Part shown: in pieces, positions 32,848 through 45,248 of the stretch
Layout of the letters: each line of letters opens with the position of its first letter
How positions within the stretch are numbered: the stretch's first letter is position 1
Origin: Adiantum capillus-veneris
Taxonomy: Eukaryota > Streptophyta > Polypodiopsida > Polypodiales > Pteridaceae
Direction of reading: 5' to 3'
Assembly: GCA_014529385.2 (NCBI GenBank)
Contig: CM043968.1
Location: forward strand, 124,825,518-124,889,517
Length of the DNA: 64,000 bases
The notes under the pieces: model-generated
The model's database searches: none
What the model saw: only the letters and a program-made list of their open reading frames with translations
Told to the model about the DNA's origin: nothing
Position numbers and translations under genes: made by a program

Positions 32848-34358
32848 ATTAGAATAACAAGTCCTTAGTGAAGATTCAAGAAATAAATGTGACAAACACT
32901 GTTGCAGAGGATGACAGTCTAGTGTCAGGAGACATCTACTTCTTGAAGAATACAATGGACTCAACACTTCTTACAACATCTGATGGAAATGCACTGAGTG
33001 ACTGGATTATAGACTCAGGGGCATCACTTCATGTGTCTCCAAACAAGGAGTGGTTTACCTCTTATGTGACCACTAAAGATCATGTTCGGCTAGGCAATGG
33101 GCAGACATGTGAGATCTTAGGTGTTGGAGATGGTCAATTGAAGTTTCAGAATGGCTCTTCTTTCACGCTGAAGAATGTGAGACATGTTCCCGGAATTACA
33201 AAGATCTCGATCAACACAGGTTTACTTGATGATGCTGGCTACGTCACCACTTTTGGAAAAAACATGTGGAAGATATCCAAGGGTTCGATGACAGTAGCAC
33301 ATGGAGTAAAGTCTGGAGGACTTTACATGATTTATGTATCAAATGTCTCTAAAAATGTAATCAATGTAATCGAGCAGCCGAACGTTTCTTTGTGGCATAG
33401 CCGGTTAGGACATATGTCCAAGAAGGGAATGGAAATCTTGTCTCGTTCTGGTTATTTGCTTGGCTTTTCATTTAATGATTTTGAATTCTGTGAACATTGT
33501 CTGTATGGTAAGCAAACACATCAGCCACATAAGCATAGAAGCAGTAGAAGAGATACACAGTTGGCACTTGTTCATAGTGATTTGTGTGGACCTATGCCTA
33601 ACCTATCTCTAGGGGGAGCTTCTTGCTTTATGACATTTATAGATGATTACTCGAGGAAAGTATGGGTTTACTTTCTCAAGCACAAGGATGAAGCGCTTAG
33701 TGTTTTCAAAACGTTTGTGACACTTGTGGAGAATCAGAGTGGCAAGAAGCTTAAATGCTTACGCACTGACAATGGTGGAGAGTATGTTTCAAAGGCCTTT
33801 CAGGACTTTTGTGAGTCAAAAGGTATAAAACGTGAACTTACTTCTCCTTACAATCCTCCTCAAAATGGTGTTGCTGAGAGGATGAATAGGACCATACAAG
33901 AGAAGGTCAGAAGTATGTTGTCTAATGCACAACTTCCAAATGGGTTTTGGGCTGAAGCTCTATCAACAGCTGCTCATCTTATAAATAGATCTCCTAGCAA
34001 GGTTTTGCAGAAGGATTCAGTGCCAGAGATGGTATGGTCAGGCAAAATGCCCTCATACAAGCATCTCAGAGTCTTTGGCTGTGAGGCATATACTCACGTT
34101 CCAAAGGAATTTAGGAACAAACTTGAGCCAAAGAGTAGAAAGTGCATCTTTCTAGGCTATGGTAATTCTAGTGAGATGGGGTACAGACTTTGGCATCCCA
34201 AATCCAGAAAGGTTATCCGCAGCAATGATGTTCACTTTAATGAATCCAAATATCATTCTAAACCAGAGAGGGTTGAGGAGATTAGAAGAGTTGGCTTCCA
34301 AGAAGATGGACCTGCACGTGCAAGACAAAATGTCAGGGCTCAAGAGGAGCAAGGATAG
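32848..34358 (+). pseudogene. CopD protease and integrase
   Basis: Continues the CopD polyprotein after C1, with one open frame from 32868. Protease box WIIDSGASLHVSP (about 33004); gag-pre-integrase LWHSRLGHMSKKGMEIL and CEHCLYGKQ; integrase core with HSDLCGP, LRTDNGGEYV and PPQNGVAERMNR carrying the D, D, E residues; then VFGCEAYTHVP and CIFLGYG. It stops at 34356. These domains look intact by motif. RT follows in another frame, so a frameshift lies near 34350. Confidence 0.93.
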
Positions 34359-35249
34359 GATAGATTGGAACCATAGGTTGTGGCTGAGCCTGAGCCACCT
34401 ATTTTGCGTAGATCTAGACGTATCACGCGACCTCCTGATCGGTTTGTTCCATCTATGAACTATGTCATGTTGACTGATTGCAATGAGCCTTCATGTTACA
34501 AGGAAGCAGTGCAAATGAAGGACTCCGGGAATTGGAAATTGGCCATGCAGTCAGAGATGACAGCTCTGCATAAAAACCAGACATGGAAGCTAGTTAAATT
34601 ACCAAAGGGCAAAAAGGCTCTACCTTGTAAATGGGTTTACAGGTATAAGATCACCGCTCATGATAGTCAGCCAAAGTACAAAGCAAGGCTTGTTGCCAAG
34701 GGCTTTAAGCAAAAACAAGGCATTGACTTTGATGAAGTCTTCTCTCCGGTGGTCAAGATGATTACATTGAGATGCTTTCTTGCATTGGTTACCATATTAG
34801 ATTTGGTGTTGCACCAAATAGATGTCAAGACAACGTTCTTGCATGGTGATTTAGATGTGGAAATTTACATGCAGCAGCCAGAAGGGTTTGTTGAGAAAGG
34901 CAAGGAAGATTTGGTATGCCAGTTGTTAAAGAGTCTTTATGGCTTAAAACAATCACCGAGGGCATGGTACCATAAATTCCACAAGTTTATGCTTTCTCAA
35001 GGCTACAAACGTAGTGAGTTCGATCACTGTCTATATACAAAGAAGGCTAAGGATGGTAGTTGGCTGATCCTTATTTTGTATGTGGATGACATGTTGATTG
35101 CTGGCAAGCACTTGGAAGAAATTTCAGCTTTGACGTCAAAGATGGCAAAATCGTTTGACATGAAAGACATGGGTGAGGCAATTCATATACTTGGTATGTG
35201 CATTGAGAGAGACAGATCAAAGAAGTTGATTTGGTTATCTCAAACATAG
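34359..35249 (+). pseudogene. CopD reverse transcriptase (RVT_2)
   Basis: Open frame 34380-35249 with RRSRRITRPPDRF (the usual start of the copia RT region), CKWVYRYK, KARLVAKGFKQKQGIDF, HQIDVKTTFLHGDL, SLYGLKQSPRAWY and the catalytic box YVDDMLIAG. A TAG at 35247 ends it within the connection to RNase H. The catalytic Asp pair is present. Confidence 0.93.
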
Positions 35250-36040
35250 TATATTGACAAGGCCCTTTGCAACGTTTCAATATGGAGAAGGGAAAGGCAT
35301 TGAGTGTTCTATTGCCACCATATGTGAAACTTAGCAAACAAGATTGTCCTGTGTCTGAGAAAGAATAGGCTGAAATGGATAAGATTCCATATGCTTCTGT
35401 AGTGGGTAGTTTGATGTATGCAATGATTGCTACTCGCCCAGACATTGCATTTGCAGTGGGAGTAGTAAGTCGATACATGTCAAACCCAGGCAAGAAACAT
35501 TGGGAGGCAGTGAAAGGAATATTGAGATACCTGAAAGCTACAAAGAGTATGCGTATATGCTATGGGAGTCAGGAGCTAAGTGTAAAGGGTTTTACAGACT
35601 CAGATTATGCAAGTGACTTAGACAACCGAAGGTCTACATCAGGGTATGCCTTTACATTGGCTGGTGGAGCAGTATCATGGCGTTCTAGATTACAAGATTG
35701 TGTTACTCAGTCTACTACAGAGGCTGAATATGTTGCAGCATCAGAGGCATGCAAAGAATCAATTTGGCTTAATCGACTAGTAACAGATTTGGGAATCAAA
35801 GAAGAGATGCCCGTGTTATATTGTGATAGTCAGAGTGCTATACAACTGGCTCGCAATCCAGTTTATCACTCAAAGACAAAGCATGTGGATGTGAAGTATC
35901 ATTTCATCAGGGAAATGCTCGAGGATAAGCAAATTCAGCTTGTCAAAGTTCACACCACAGAAAATCCTGCTGATCTACTTACAAAAGGACTTCCCTCAAA
36001 GAGCTTTGCGCATTTTCGCAAGCAGTTAGGTGTAGGGTAG
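35250..36040 (+). pseudogene. CopD RNase H and C-terminus
   Basis: After the TAG at 35247, an indel near 35270 and a further TAG at 35368, the frame 35375-36040 codes for SVVGSLMYAMIATRPDIAFA, GFTDSDYASDLDNRRSTSGY, QSTTEAEYVAASEACKE, YCDSQSAIQLARNPVYH and ENPADLLTKGL. These are the conserved RNase H blocks. The end at 36040 is 90 bp before the 3' LTR, with polypurine tract AAGTGGGAGGT at 36119-36129. Confidence 0.92.
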
Positions 36041-36129
36041 TACATCACTTCTCTACATCTCTTGTATATTAGCTTGTATAGTAGCTTCTCTCACACTTAA
36101 AATACCACATTGGACTTTAAGTGGGAGGT

Positions 36130-36321
36130 TGTTGGGGTATAAAGCCCAATGGGGTCGCCCAGGTAAGTGGGCGGGCCGCCAGGTATGTACACATATTCTT
36201 TTGTAAAAACCTAATAAGAACTCACTATGCTCTACACATTACAATAGAGCGAGTTCACCATATCGTCGTGCTCTTCTTCTCGCACTCTCTCTCGCGTCAC
36301 ACTTCTGCTCGTACTCCTTCA
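36130..36321 (+). repeat. 3' LTR of CopD
   Basis: 192 bp, TGTTGGGGTATAAAGCC to CTCCTTCA, followed by AATTA (target duplication). Four differences from the 5' LTR. Confidence 0.95.
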
Positions 36322-36326
36322 AATTA

Positions 36327-36679
36327 AATAACAATAACAAATTAAAATTAAACAACAATAACAATTTGAATTTTAAAATTAAATAAAAAATTTCAATATA
36401 AAATTAAACCAAAATTAAAATTAATGTGTGTGTGTGAGAGAGAGCAATGAGATTGTGCACTCACATACACTCGTATGTGTGCACAAAGCTTCCGGAGTAG
36501 CTTCCACATCTGCAAAAACACACACACACACACACACACATTGTGTTACACACACACACATAGACAAAAATAACCAAAAAACAAGGACAATAGGCTTACC
36601 TGCAGCAAGTAGAGAAGATGTGATGGTGTTTGCCCAAGCCCGTAGTAGTCCAAAGGTGCAGATCTGGCCGCGAGTTGAG

Positions 36680-36682
<3 letters not shown>
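36327..36682. other. AT-rich spacer and (CA)n in CACTA-2
   Basis: AT-rich DNA continuing the stretch cut by CopD, then TG/GA and (CA)n tracts (36519-36541). No gene is seen. Confidence 0.6.
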
Positions 36683-37200
<518 letters not shown>

Positions 37201-37229
37201 TGGGGGTTGGGGGGGGGGGAGAGGGACAT

Positions 37230-37533
37230 AATACCTGCGCAACAGGTTTCGACCAAGATCTTAGCTCACGCGTTGCAGGCGAAAATGGCCCCTGCGCGTG
37301 GGTTTTCCCTTTTTTCAACAAATTTTTTTGCGTCGCAATGTGCGTGGATATGCCCATCCATATATCCATCGATATACGCGTGGCAAACAATGCCTTTCCA
37401 CGCATATATTGACGCACATTGCGACGTGTATATTGACAGATATATGGACGGGCTGCAATTACGTCGATATACGCATGGAAAAGCATGACCGTCGATATAT
37501 GATGCGTCGATATCTTCATGTTATGTTGTAGTG
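37230..37533 (+). repeat. CACTA-2 right terminus with inverted repeat
   Basis: Ends TGTTATGTTGTAGTG. A perfect 15-bp inverted repeat CGTCGCAATGTGCGT (37331-37345 with 37412-37426), and TATATCGACG, ATATACGCATGG and TATTGACG subterminal motifs matching the left end. Confidence 0.85.
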
Positions 37534-38108
37534 ACGTCAGCATAGCAAGAACTCACCTAACATATAATGTCAACTGAGGATAAAGCTGCAGGTGCGTGGA
37601 ACCAAGCAAAGGGTGTCAACCTCTACTCGACCGACTAATGACTACTTCCTACAGAGATATCAAATCTACATGCCATTGGTTCTGTGAATGTGAGAGTCTC
37701 CTATGATGCTACCGCAAGCCAAAATCCCATCAAACGATCTCGAAACTTCACGAAACTCAAGGGAAATCCTACACACACTGGAAGGCCGCTATCCCTAAGG
37801 TCTTTGACCAGAAATCCTAACCCAATACCCTCCGTGCAAAAAACGCGTAGGATGTCTGGTCGGATTTTACAGGTCTTTGTTTCTAAAATCTAACCTGCCT
37901 AATGTGTAGCTCTACTTGCTCTGATCACGTGGATATGCTGAAATGCAAAAACGGACAACTTTTACTCACCAAAACTCCAAAAGTAGCTCGTGGGTTAATC
38001 TGCCAAAACACAGACGAACGCGTGTGATGTAAGCATCAACACGTAGCTCTCCTCGTGGGCAACACACTGCTGCTCTCCGTTTGCGATTCTGACCACCGTA
38101 GCTCTTGT

Positions 38109-38186
<78 letters not shown>

Positions 38187-38627
38187 CACTCTCTCGCAAT
38201 CTCCCAGTCGACACAAAAGATAAGATTATTAGAAGTCCCCTTACAAAGCTTTAGGTTTTTGTTTATATACTAAACCTTAGAAAACCTAATGTCTGACCAA
38301 AATGACTTGATTTGTCCCTAGGCTTCTATAGAGATTAATTACAACACCGTGAGATGGCTTTGCTCATCCAACAAGCATCTGCGGCCAAAATACAATTGCC
38401 GACTTAAAATATGGAGTTCTTGTAAAGATTACAAAAGTGGCCGTAATGGCTCAAAATGATAATAACGGGATATTCGATGATGTCCATGAGCTTGTATCTT
38501 CACATTACAACATCCATCTTCATCTTCATCACTTCATCAACATCTTCATATGGAATCTTTAGAGAATCTTTGAGGAATCTTCATGGAATCTTTGTGGAAG
38601 CGTTGTTGAAAGGTTGACCTGTCAACA
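37534..38627 (-). repeat. Main part of the C2 3' LTR
   Basis: Resumes as GACGTCAGCATAGC after CACTA-2 and ends CCTGTCAACA. It aligns with 47930-48969. It carries ACGCGTAGGATGTCT (37843-37857), half of the leader palindrome, and a (CA)n tract much longer than in the 5' LTR. Confidence 0.92.
38111..38183 (+). repeat. (CA)n microsatellite in the C2 LTR
   Basis: About 73 bp of CA; the 5' LTR has only about 16 bp at 48512-48528. The His-Thr and Cys-Val frames are artefacts. Confidence 0.95.
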
Positions 38628-38645
38628 CTCTCCCCCTCCGAATTC
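38628..38645 (-). other. Polypurine tract of C2
   Basis: Minus strand GAATTCGGAGGGGGAGAG, identical to the C1 tract, next to the 3' LTR. Confidence 0.88.
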
Positions 38646-39847
38646 TTGTCGTCCCCGACAAGACCCTATGTCTGCAGTGGCCTTGACGAGTGCTTCATGT
38701 TTTGGTGTTTGTTGAAGCTTTTGTTGTTACAGTTGCTTCTACTAGATGCTTTGTATGTTGTAGAGTTACCTTTTTCTTGTACATGTAGTGTAGTTGAAGC
38801 CATAGCTCTCCCCCTTCGATTGGTTGTTGTATCATGGATAGGTTTAGCGAGGTTTGTTGTTGCAGCAAGTATTTATTTTGGCAGCTCTGTATTGTTTGTT
38901 CTTTGGGTGTCATCCTGCACGTGTACCTGTAAAGTTGAAGCCTTTTTGAATTTTTTCTGGGCCGCTCTCCTTTGATTTTCTAGTTGATGAGCATGTTGTT
39001 GTTTGGGGATGTCGTTGGTTTGATTTTCTGTGTTTATATAAAAAATGAAATAGTAAAAATAAAATGTGGCGTATATTACAAAATGAAGTTCTTGGATCCC
39101 TGGATAGGACTAAAGGGAAAAACCCAGTGGAAAAAAAATGCCTTTAGTCACAATTAAATGTAAGGCTATATGTACTTATGTTTTGATGTAACCGAGTTTT
39201 GTTGAGTTAAAGTACTTATGGCCGTATGGCTACTATTATTGACTGGATATACATTGGATAACTGCTAGTAGCTTGAAGTCAGAGTTGTTGTTGTTGAGCA
39301 AATGCTTATGAAACCTGTTACCGCTTCATCATCGTCATTTTGTTCTGTAAGTGCATGGGTGGAACACAAATCGTGTGAAATGCAAATGTCCAATGATGGG
39401 ACATTATATATGATTGCACAGATAGATGCATGGGAAACAATATGTTGTGCGAGAAGAGTTTGAATGGGTGCTTCTAGGAGTGAACGTAGCTAGAGAAGCA
39501 AAAATATATTTGACTTCAAGAGCTGCCGTTACTCACAAGAAGGGCTGTTGATGCTCGAGGTTTTTCACTCTCATCACTGTGTACATGTGCGTGAGTGTTT
39601 TGTGGATTACTCCGCCTCTCCACCAAATAAAATTGTTAGATTTTGACTCTTCTGCTCACCTATCCAGCATGAGCGACTCGATTTTACAATATGCTCAACT
39701 CTCCCAGCTTGAGCTATAATCTAAATATCTAGACTCATAGACCACAAAAAATATTAAGACATGAAGCTTGGGTCTGACACTTGCTCATTTAGTGGCTCAA
39801 CTGCCCGACTCTTGACTCTTATGCCATGATTTTTATGGCGACTTGAC
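38646..39847 (-). other. 3' non-coding region of C2
   Basis: About 1.2 kb with no gene seen. It shares with C1 the block GGGAAAAACCCAGTGG (about 39115-39131) and the adjoining GGACTAAAGG / TTCATTTTGTA sequence, so this part of the 3' region is conserved between subfamilies. Confidence 0.65.
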
Positions 39848-40880
39848 TTACTCTTGGGAGATTTCGACCAAGAATAGGTTTTGAAATTCAAAACTCCCAT
39901 CCTCGAAGAGAGGATTTGTAAAGGACCGTACTGGCAATATTGGTTTCTTTTGCCATACCTGGGTGACCTTGGTTGTCAAAATTTCTTTTTGTTGTTGTTG
40001 GTCCCTTGGTTGAGAAGATTGGCTCGCTCCATTCTCCGTAACACTTTGTCCATCATGTCTTGACATTTCTTGAGAGCTAGAGATGACTTCAATCTTCTTC
40101 AATATGTGTTGTTCTTTTGGCACCCATTTGTATCTGCATCGTTTGATTAGCGTGTCTTTGTAAATATCCTTTGCCTTGAATATGACATTGTCCTTGATTT
40201 TGCCTTCCGTGAAATTGCGATTATTTTCAAGCTGAAGTCGTTTGATTGAAGAATGTTTACCTGGCATCTTTGGTAGCCAGATTCTCTGATTTCCTTGATA
40301 GTAACCTTGTGCTTGGAGAATTGTAGATGGCACTTCCCATGATGTTTTTGATGTCGTATTGAGATGTACAAGAGTGCCATTTTTGGGATTATTTACCGAT
40401 AAAGTCCTATGTTGGTATGAAGCTAGCTGGATTTGAAATTTCCTGCGTACCTTTGGCGAGCCTTGTTGGTTGGTCTCCTTTGGCGATATAACTATGATCT
40501 TTGTTGCTTTTGGGGACGCTTTTTGAAACCTTTATCCATCGCATAAGCTGAGGTCTATGGTTTTGGTAACCAAAGTTTCTTTTGACCCTCATAATAGCCT
40601 TGCTCTGCTAAGCTGTAGTGGGAGGTTATCCATCCCATGTATTTACCTTTCGTCAATTGGCTAGGATCATTTACCCATATTGGGTCCTTGACCTTTATTT
40701 CTTCAGCTTTAATGTAGACCTTTGAAAACCTTTGTCGACGGTGATCTCGCAGTGTAGGGTATTTCGGTTGAAAATTTTTCTTTGGAGTCTGCCTTTCATG
40801 TGGAAGCATGTGGTCAGTTGATGTAGAAGTGCTGTCTTGAACTTTTCTGGGTTGGATCGAAGACTCTGATTTAAGGGACT
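39848..40880 (-). pseudogene. C2 C-terminal region X (W-x-P-K / QGYY motifs)
   Basis: End of the C2 polyprotein, with frameshifts near 40600, 40400 and 40150. It holds two QGYY boxes, AEQGYYEGQKKLWLPK (about 40605-40558) and QAQGYYQGNQRIWLPK (about 40312-40265), plus YKWVPKE (about 40132). GypA X has EAQGYYQGNDKIWVPK and YKWVPKA. The shared order and spacing point to common ancestry of this module, although the rest differs. Function unknown. The many Lys and Arg residues would fit nucleic-acid binding, which is inference only. Confidence 0.65.
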
Positions 40881-41172
40881 GCTTCTATTGGTAGGACATT
40901 TGTGGGCTCATTTTGCCTTTGCCTTTGTCGACAGCCGATAATCTTGGAGTGGTAGTAGGCTGGCTTTCTTGAGAGATAGTCGTGATGACCATCATTGAAG
41001 ATTCAGATTCTTCTTCAAGTGTTTTTGCCCATAGCTTGGACAAAATCAAATGTGTACTCATTTTGGAAGAATCCACTACTAGGAATTTTTCTTTAACTCT
41101 CTTTGACCGTAGTTTAAGGGTAGCTTATGCAATCCCCAAATTGGTGACCTTAACTCCATTTGATAGGGATAC

Positions 41173-41448
41173 CTATACCCGAATTTCATACAGTTCTGGC
41201 TTATCTAGAACTAACCACAGCCCATAAGACATGAAATTAGTCGTGGCAGTGCAATCTATCTCTGCTATAAAATTGAATTTCAGTTTCTCATGCACATCCA
41301 ACGAGAATTTAATCTTCTTGTTGGCTGCCAAGTAACTGATGTCCTCTTTGCTTTTGGTGCTTATCTCGGACTTTTGTGCCTTGGAAGCTTTGTCATCCTC
41401 TTGTATGTTGAACTTCTTTGTCATTTGACTGGTTGTAGCATGTCCCAA
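41173..41448 (-). pseudogene. C2 retropepsin-like protease remnant
   Basis: The frame reads KIKFSLDVHEKLKFNFIAEI, then DCTATTNFMS (about 41259), the place and pattern of the retropepsin active site (usual D-S/T-G-A-T-x-N-F). Gly is replaced by Thr, so it is inactive or very unusual. It follows the zinc-knuckle segment in the same reading frame after a TAA at 41503 and is followed by further stops (41173, 41100-41030). Confidence 0.55.
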
Positions 41449-41502
41449 GTGCTTACTATCTTCTGATCTATAGCTTTGGGGAAGGTCTATAGCCTGAGCT
41501 GC

Positions 41503-43389
41503 TTATTGGTCTTCATTGCTAGTTTCTGACTCTGACGCCTCGATTCTTGATTTCAGAAGCTCTCTGTCACTATTTAGTTCTTCTATCACTTGAAGGTCAT
41601 TCAATGGTGACTTTTCTTCTTGGAAATGTTTTGAAGCTTGTGTAGCAGGATGTTGAGGTTGACTCTCTTCTTCTGATGCAATGGTCACCGTGGCCTTTGG
41701 TTCCCATTGTTCCATGGGTTTTTGTAGAGTCTCTTCTCGAAAATATTCATTCATATCCTGCATTGCTTGTCCTTGGTAGTCAATTTTGGAGTCTGTCATT
41801 TCCCTTTCTTCCGTGGGTTCTAAAACTTCAGCCACATCTTCTTTTAGCTTCTTTTGCTCTTTGATTTCTTCAATCATCCTTGTAGAGTCTACAATAGAGG
41901 AATTCTCTTGTAGAATTTCAGCTTCATCCATTGATTCAACTTGCATGTCTTTGTCTCGTGAGGTGACACTAAGTTTTGTTGTTACCTGTGCCACCTCTTC
42001 TTGGGTTTGCTTACCATCTTCAGAATCTTGGCTTCTTTTGCTCTCGAACCTTGAACTGCGAGCTTCATCTTCATCACCTTGTGGATGCTTTGACTTGTCC
42101 TCACTGAGGTTCTTTAAGAGATCTTGAATTAGATGATTCAATTGATCTTTTTTGAAAGCCCGATTCTCTATGATAATGTCGTTGAAACCCTTGACTTTAA
42201 GCAACTGTGTCTTGAGCCTATCTTTTGTGCTCTGCGACAAGATATGCTTCTTTTCCGGAGATCTCGTTGGGGATTCTTGCTTCTGTTCCCTTGTTGTCAC
42301 TGTCTGAACTTTGCTTTTGGCTTGTTGCTTCTTCTTTTCCAGGTAGAGCCTTGTTGGGCAGTCCTTGATTAAATGACTGATGGCACACTGGTTGCAATAT
42401 GCCTCTATCTCAGCATTTGCATTCTTTGGACGAGGCAGCTCTCCATAGTACTGTTGATAATGATTTCCTATGGTATCTCGATACAAATAAGACATCTAAG
42501 TTACATGCATGTACCTATAGATTATGACTGACTTATGTGTATCCACTGGCTTCGTCTCTTTATCCTCCATCGTCTTGTCCTTGAGAAGCTGAAAATAGCT
42601 TCCATTATGGCTTGCATACAAGATCAAATCACTATCCATTCTTTCTAGCAGTGGTAATGCTAATTCTTCCATCAGCATATGGTCTTTGACATGGGGCTTC
42701 TGCATAGCCTTAGGGATATGTTTCCGAGTTGATTTTGGCGAGGTTTGCACCGAGGGTGAAGATCAAACCAAATCTTTGTTTTTCGTTTCCATGGATGGTG
42801 CTTTTGGATGGGGTCCAAGTATGTGACTTATAGGTTGCCCACAAATGCTAAACTCATCCATATTTTTCACATCGACTATTTCATAGTGCCTACCGTATTT
42901 GTCGACCACAATGACATCTTGACCTGACCTTCTACATTTGGCATTGTGAATTTTCGGTGGTCTCTTCTCCGGCTCGGCCTCTTCCAATGCTTCTTGAAAT
43001 TCCACTTGGGCTCATGAAAAAGACACTGCTTCTTGTAGAACTGGACTTCTTAATCCCACTCTTGAAGAGATAGGGTCTCTTTGTTGAGTTTGAACTCCCC
43101 CCATCTGAGAGGGTTCCATATCTGATGTTGGCATCTGTTTAATGCCTGATGATATGACTTGTTGTGCTCTGTTAAGTAGCTCTTGAGACTGAGCTAGTTC
43201 TTTTTGAAGTTGTGCTATCTTCATAGCTGGTACTTCCGGCGTATTCCCTATTTGTGCAATTTGGTGTGCTTGTGCTTTGTCTTGTGCTGGTGTGGTGCAC
43301 GAGACTTGTGCCGTGTCTTTCCATGTTGTGCCTTGTTGTGTGTCATGTGGTGTGTCACTCATTTGTGTAGTGACAGTTGTAGGTGTCAA
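41503..43389 (-). pseudogene. C2 gag central part with zinc knuckle
   Basis: One frame with in-frame stops at 43012, 42763, 42496 and 41503. It includes a Gln/Thr-rich linker, KRPPKIHNAKCRRSGQD, GRHYEIVDVKN, and a zinc knuckle CNQCAISHLIKDC (about 42396-42358) very like the fourth knuckle of GypA gag. A long acidic, Glu/Lys/Gln-rich stretch follows to 41503, probably helical. It belongs to the same polyprotein as 43386-43958 and 41173-41448. Confidence 0.65.
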
Positions 43390-43958
43390 TTCTTCCAGTG
43401 CGTAGTTAGAGGTAAACCCATGACAAGATGGTATACATTACCACCTTTAGACATGTAGTCTTCTCCTCTTGAGCCAAACGCTTCTGCTGCAAAATAATGA
43501 TTGTTTTCTACAGGAACTTCATGACTTGTGACAACCCTATAGTATCGGCCGTCTTCGTCTCCATAGAGGGTACCAATTTTCCGTTTTCCATCTTGTGCTT
43601 TGTATAGAAAACTACTTGGAGGATATGTATAGATATCTGTAAGTTGATCTTTGTACAACATTTCTATCTCATTGTCGATGTATTTTCCGTGCCTCATGTA
43701 AATTGATCCTAGATAGTCTTCCATGAAATCTGGATGTGGGTGTAGTACATTCTTCGCTATTTCAACTTCCACATATTGAGATGTCCGAGTTTCCTCTGTA
43801 TCTTTCTTTGTCTTGATGTACAAATTTTGTTTGACATCCTCATAGCATGGAAGTCCTTTGTAGTGGCCAATCAGATAGATCCAAATTTGCTCTCTTGTAA
43901 TTTCAGTGGATGTACTTGAAGCTTCATCTCGGTTGGTCTGATTCCTTTGAGACGCCAT
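43386..43958 (-). pseudogene. C2 polyprotein N-terminus, gag-like, unrecognised
   Basis: 190 codons from ATG 43958: MASQRNQTNRDEASS, TREQIWIYLIGHYKGLPCYE, EIAKNVLHPHPDFMEDYLGS, DGRYYRVVTSHEVP and YFAAEAFGS. It is then shifted by one base near 43400 into the frame that continues as LEELTPTTVTTQM. No capsid motif that I know is visible, but its position as first product after the leader and before a zinc knuckle suggests a gag role. The one-base shift aside, this part is free of stops. Confidence 0.55.
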
Positions 43959-44034
43959 TGCTTTCGTCTCGACTCCCTTGTTGTACCTGTTCAGTGATAG
44001 CTCTAATTGCTTGCCTCAATGCTAATAAAAATTA

Positions 44035-44232
44035 TTAGTACCCTTGTGTCGGTCTTTTTTGCTTGAGGTCCTTCAGCTTTTGTGGATGCCTTAATCTCTG
44101 AGTTTTATGAACTGGGCGTTGCTTGCACTGCTTGAACTTCTTAGCTCCCTTGCTTGCCAAGGCTGATACTGACTTGTCTGCCTGCTTGCTTTGCCTAGAG
44201 CTTTTTAGGAGGCCTCGATCTATTGGAAGCAC
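44035..44232 (-). CDS. Small basic ORF upstream of C2 gag
   Basis: 65 codons, very rich in Lys, Gln and Arg (SSRQSKQADKSVSALASKG, QCKQRPVHKTQRLRH). It ends 77 bp before the gag-like ATG. It could be an upstream ORF or a remnant. Only its composition supports it. Confidence 0.25.
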   Translation of the reverse strand: MLPIDRGLLKSSRQSKQADKSVSALASKGAKKFKQCKQRPVHKTQRLRHPQKLKDLKQKRPTQGY

Positions 44233-45248
44233 TGTGATAAGTTATGCAACTTACCACTATACTGCAGCGTCTGTTCCCTTCGTAGCGATTCTTGAGTCGA
44301 GCTAACCTGTGTTCACTTTAGCACACAATCTGCAAAATTCTATTTAGATGGCAAACTTTTTCACAATGAATGCAAAAATTATTGATGTGCCTTTGACGGC
44401 CACACTTGTTCCGTGGGCTCAGAAGTGACTTTCAAGTTCACTTTTAGTTGAACTAAACTTAAGCTAGCACAAGAGAATTATGCACAAGTTGCAGTGATTT
44501 GCTAGCAAAAATCTTGTGTTAAAAGTTCTCCAAAACTTGCGACTGTTGTTGCAAAATCAAGAGTCCTTGTGTATGGTCTTACTGCTACCAGATTTGTGTA
44601 TGGATGCTCAAATTTTACACTAGGCCGTAGTTAACTTTTACACCTTCCCGCAGGTGACCAATGGTTTTCCCAAAAGATAATTTCAATCTGCTAACTTAGC
44701 AGTCTTTGATGGTCAACTAGAAGGCCTAGAGATCAAATCTGGTTTTAAATTTCAGCTTCCCGATAATGAAAATCTCACATGCACTCGTATCCGCTATAGG
44801 TCGATTTGAGCGGTCTGTTCCAGAGCCTGGGTTGAGTCTAGCCGATGACCTCGCTTATGGCTCACTAGCCCCTCTCCTAGGGAAAAGTCAAAACTATGTT
44901 CAAAACCGTGACCGTTTTCTTGTAATTCTTTCGAACTGTCGGTTTTAGACACACCTGACTTTCGGATGCATTTTGAGGCCTTAAACGATGACCTAAATGG
45001 TTGCCAAATTCATACATTTAGTTCAAGTTTTGCTCTAAGATCTGTAGTGTTGCTCTCAGGCTACGTTTTGATATAAAAACTTTTCCAATCCAATACCGTT
45101 TGTGAAAGTTATGGCCAAAATAGTGAAATGTAGTTTAGAATGGTCAAATGAGTCCAAATTCAATTTTAAAACAAGATTTGGGATCCCTGTGACACTGTGA
45201 ACACCCCTGTATGGTCTAAATTACAGCTGGACCCTAAAACTTGCCTGG
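44233..45248 (-). other. C2 leader, proximal part
   Basis: Non-coding stretch between the small ORF and the palindrome ladder. It shares short phrases such as GTCAAATGA with the ladder units, so older diverged units may be present. No gene is seen. Confidence 0.5.

Larger units (their letters stand above)
23157..36321 (+). mobile_element. Copia element CopD (host of C1)
   Basis: Complete plus-strand copia element with 192-bp LTRs, a perfect target duplication AATTA (23152-23156 and 36322-36326), tRNA-iMet-type primer site, gag, protease, integrase, RT, RNase H and polypurine tract. C1 interrupts it between gag and protease. Without C1 it is about 5.4 kb, a usual copia size. The two LTRs differ at about 4 of 192 positions. 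Confidence 0.95.
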
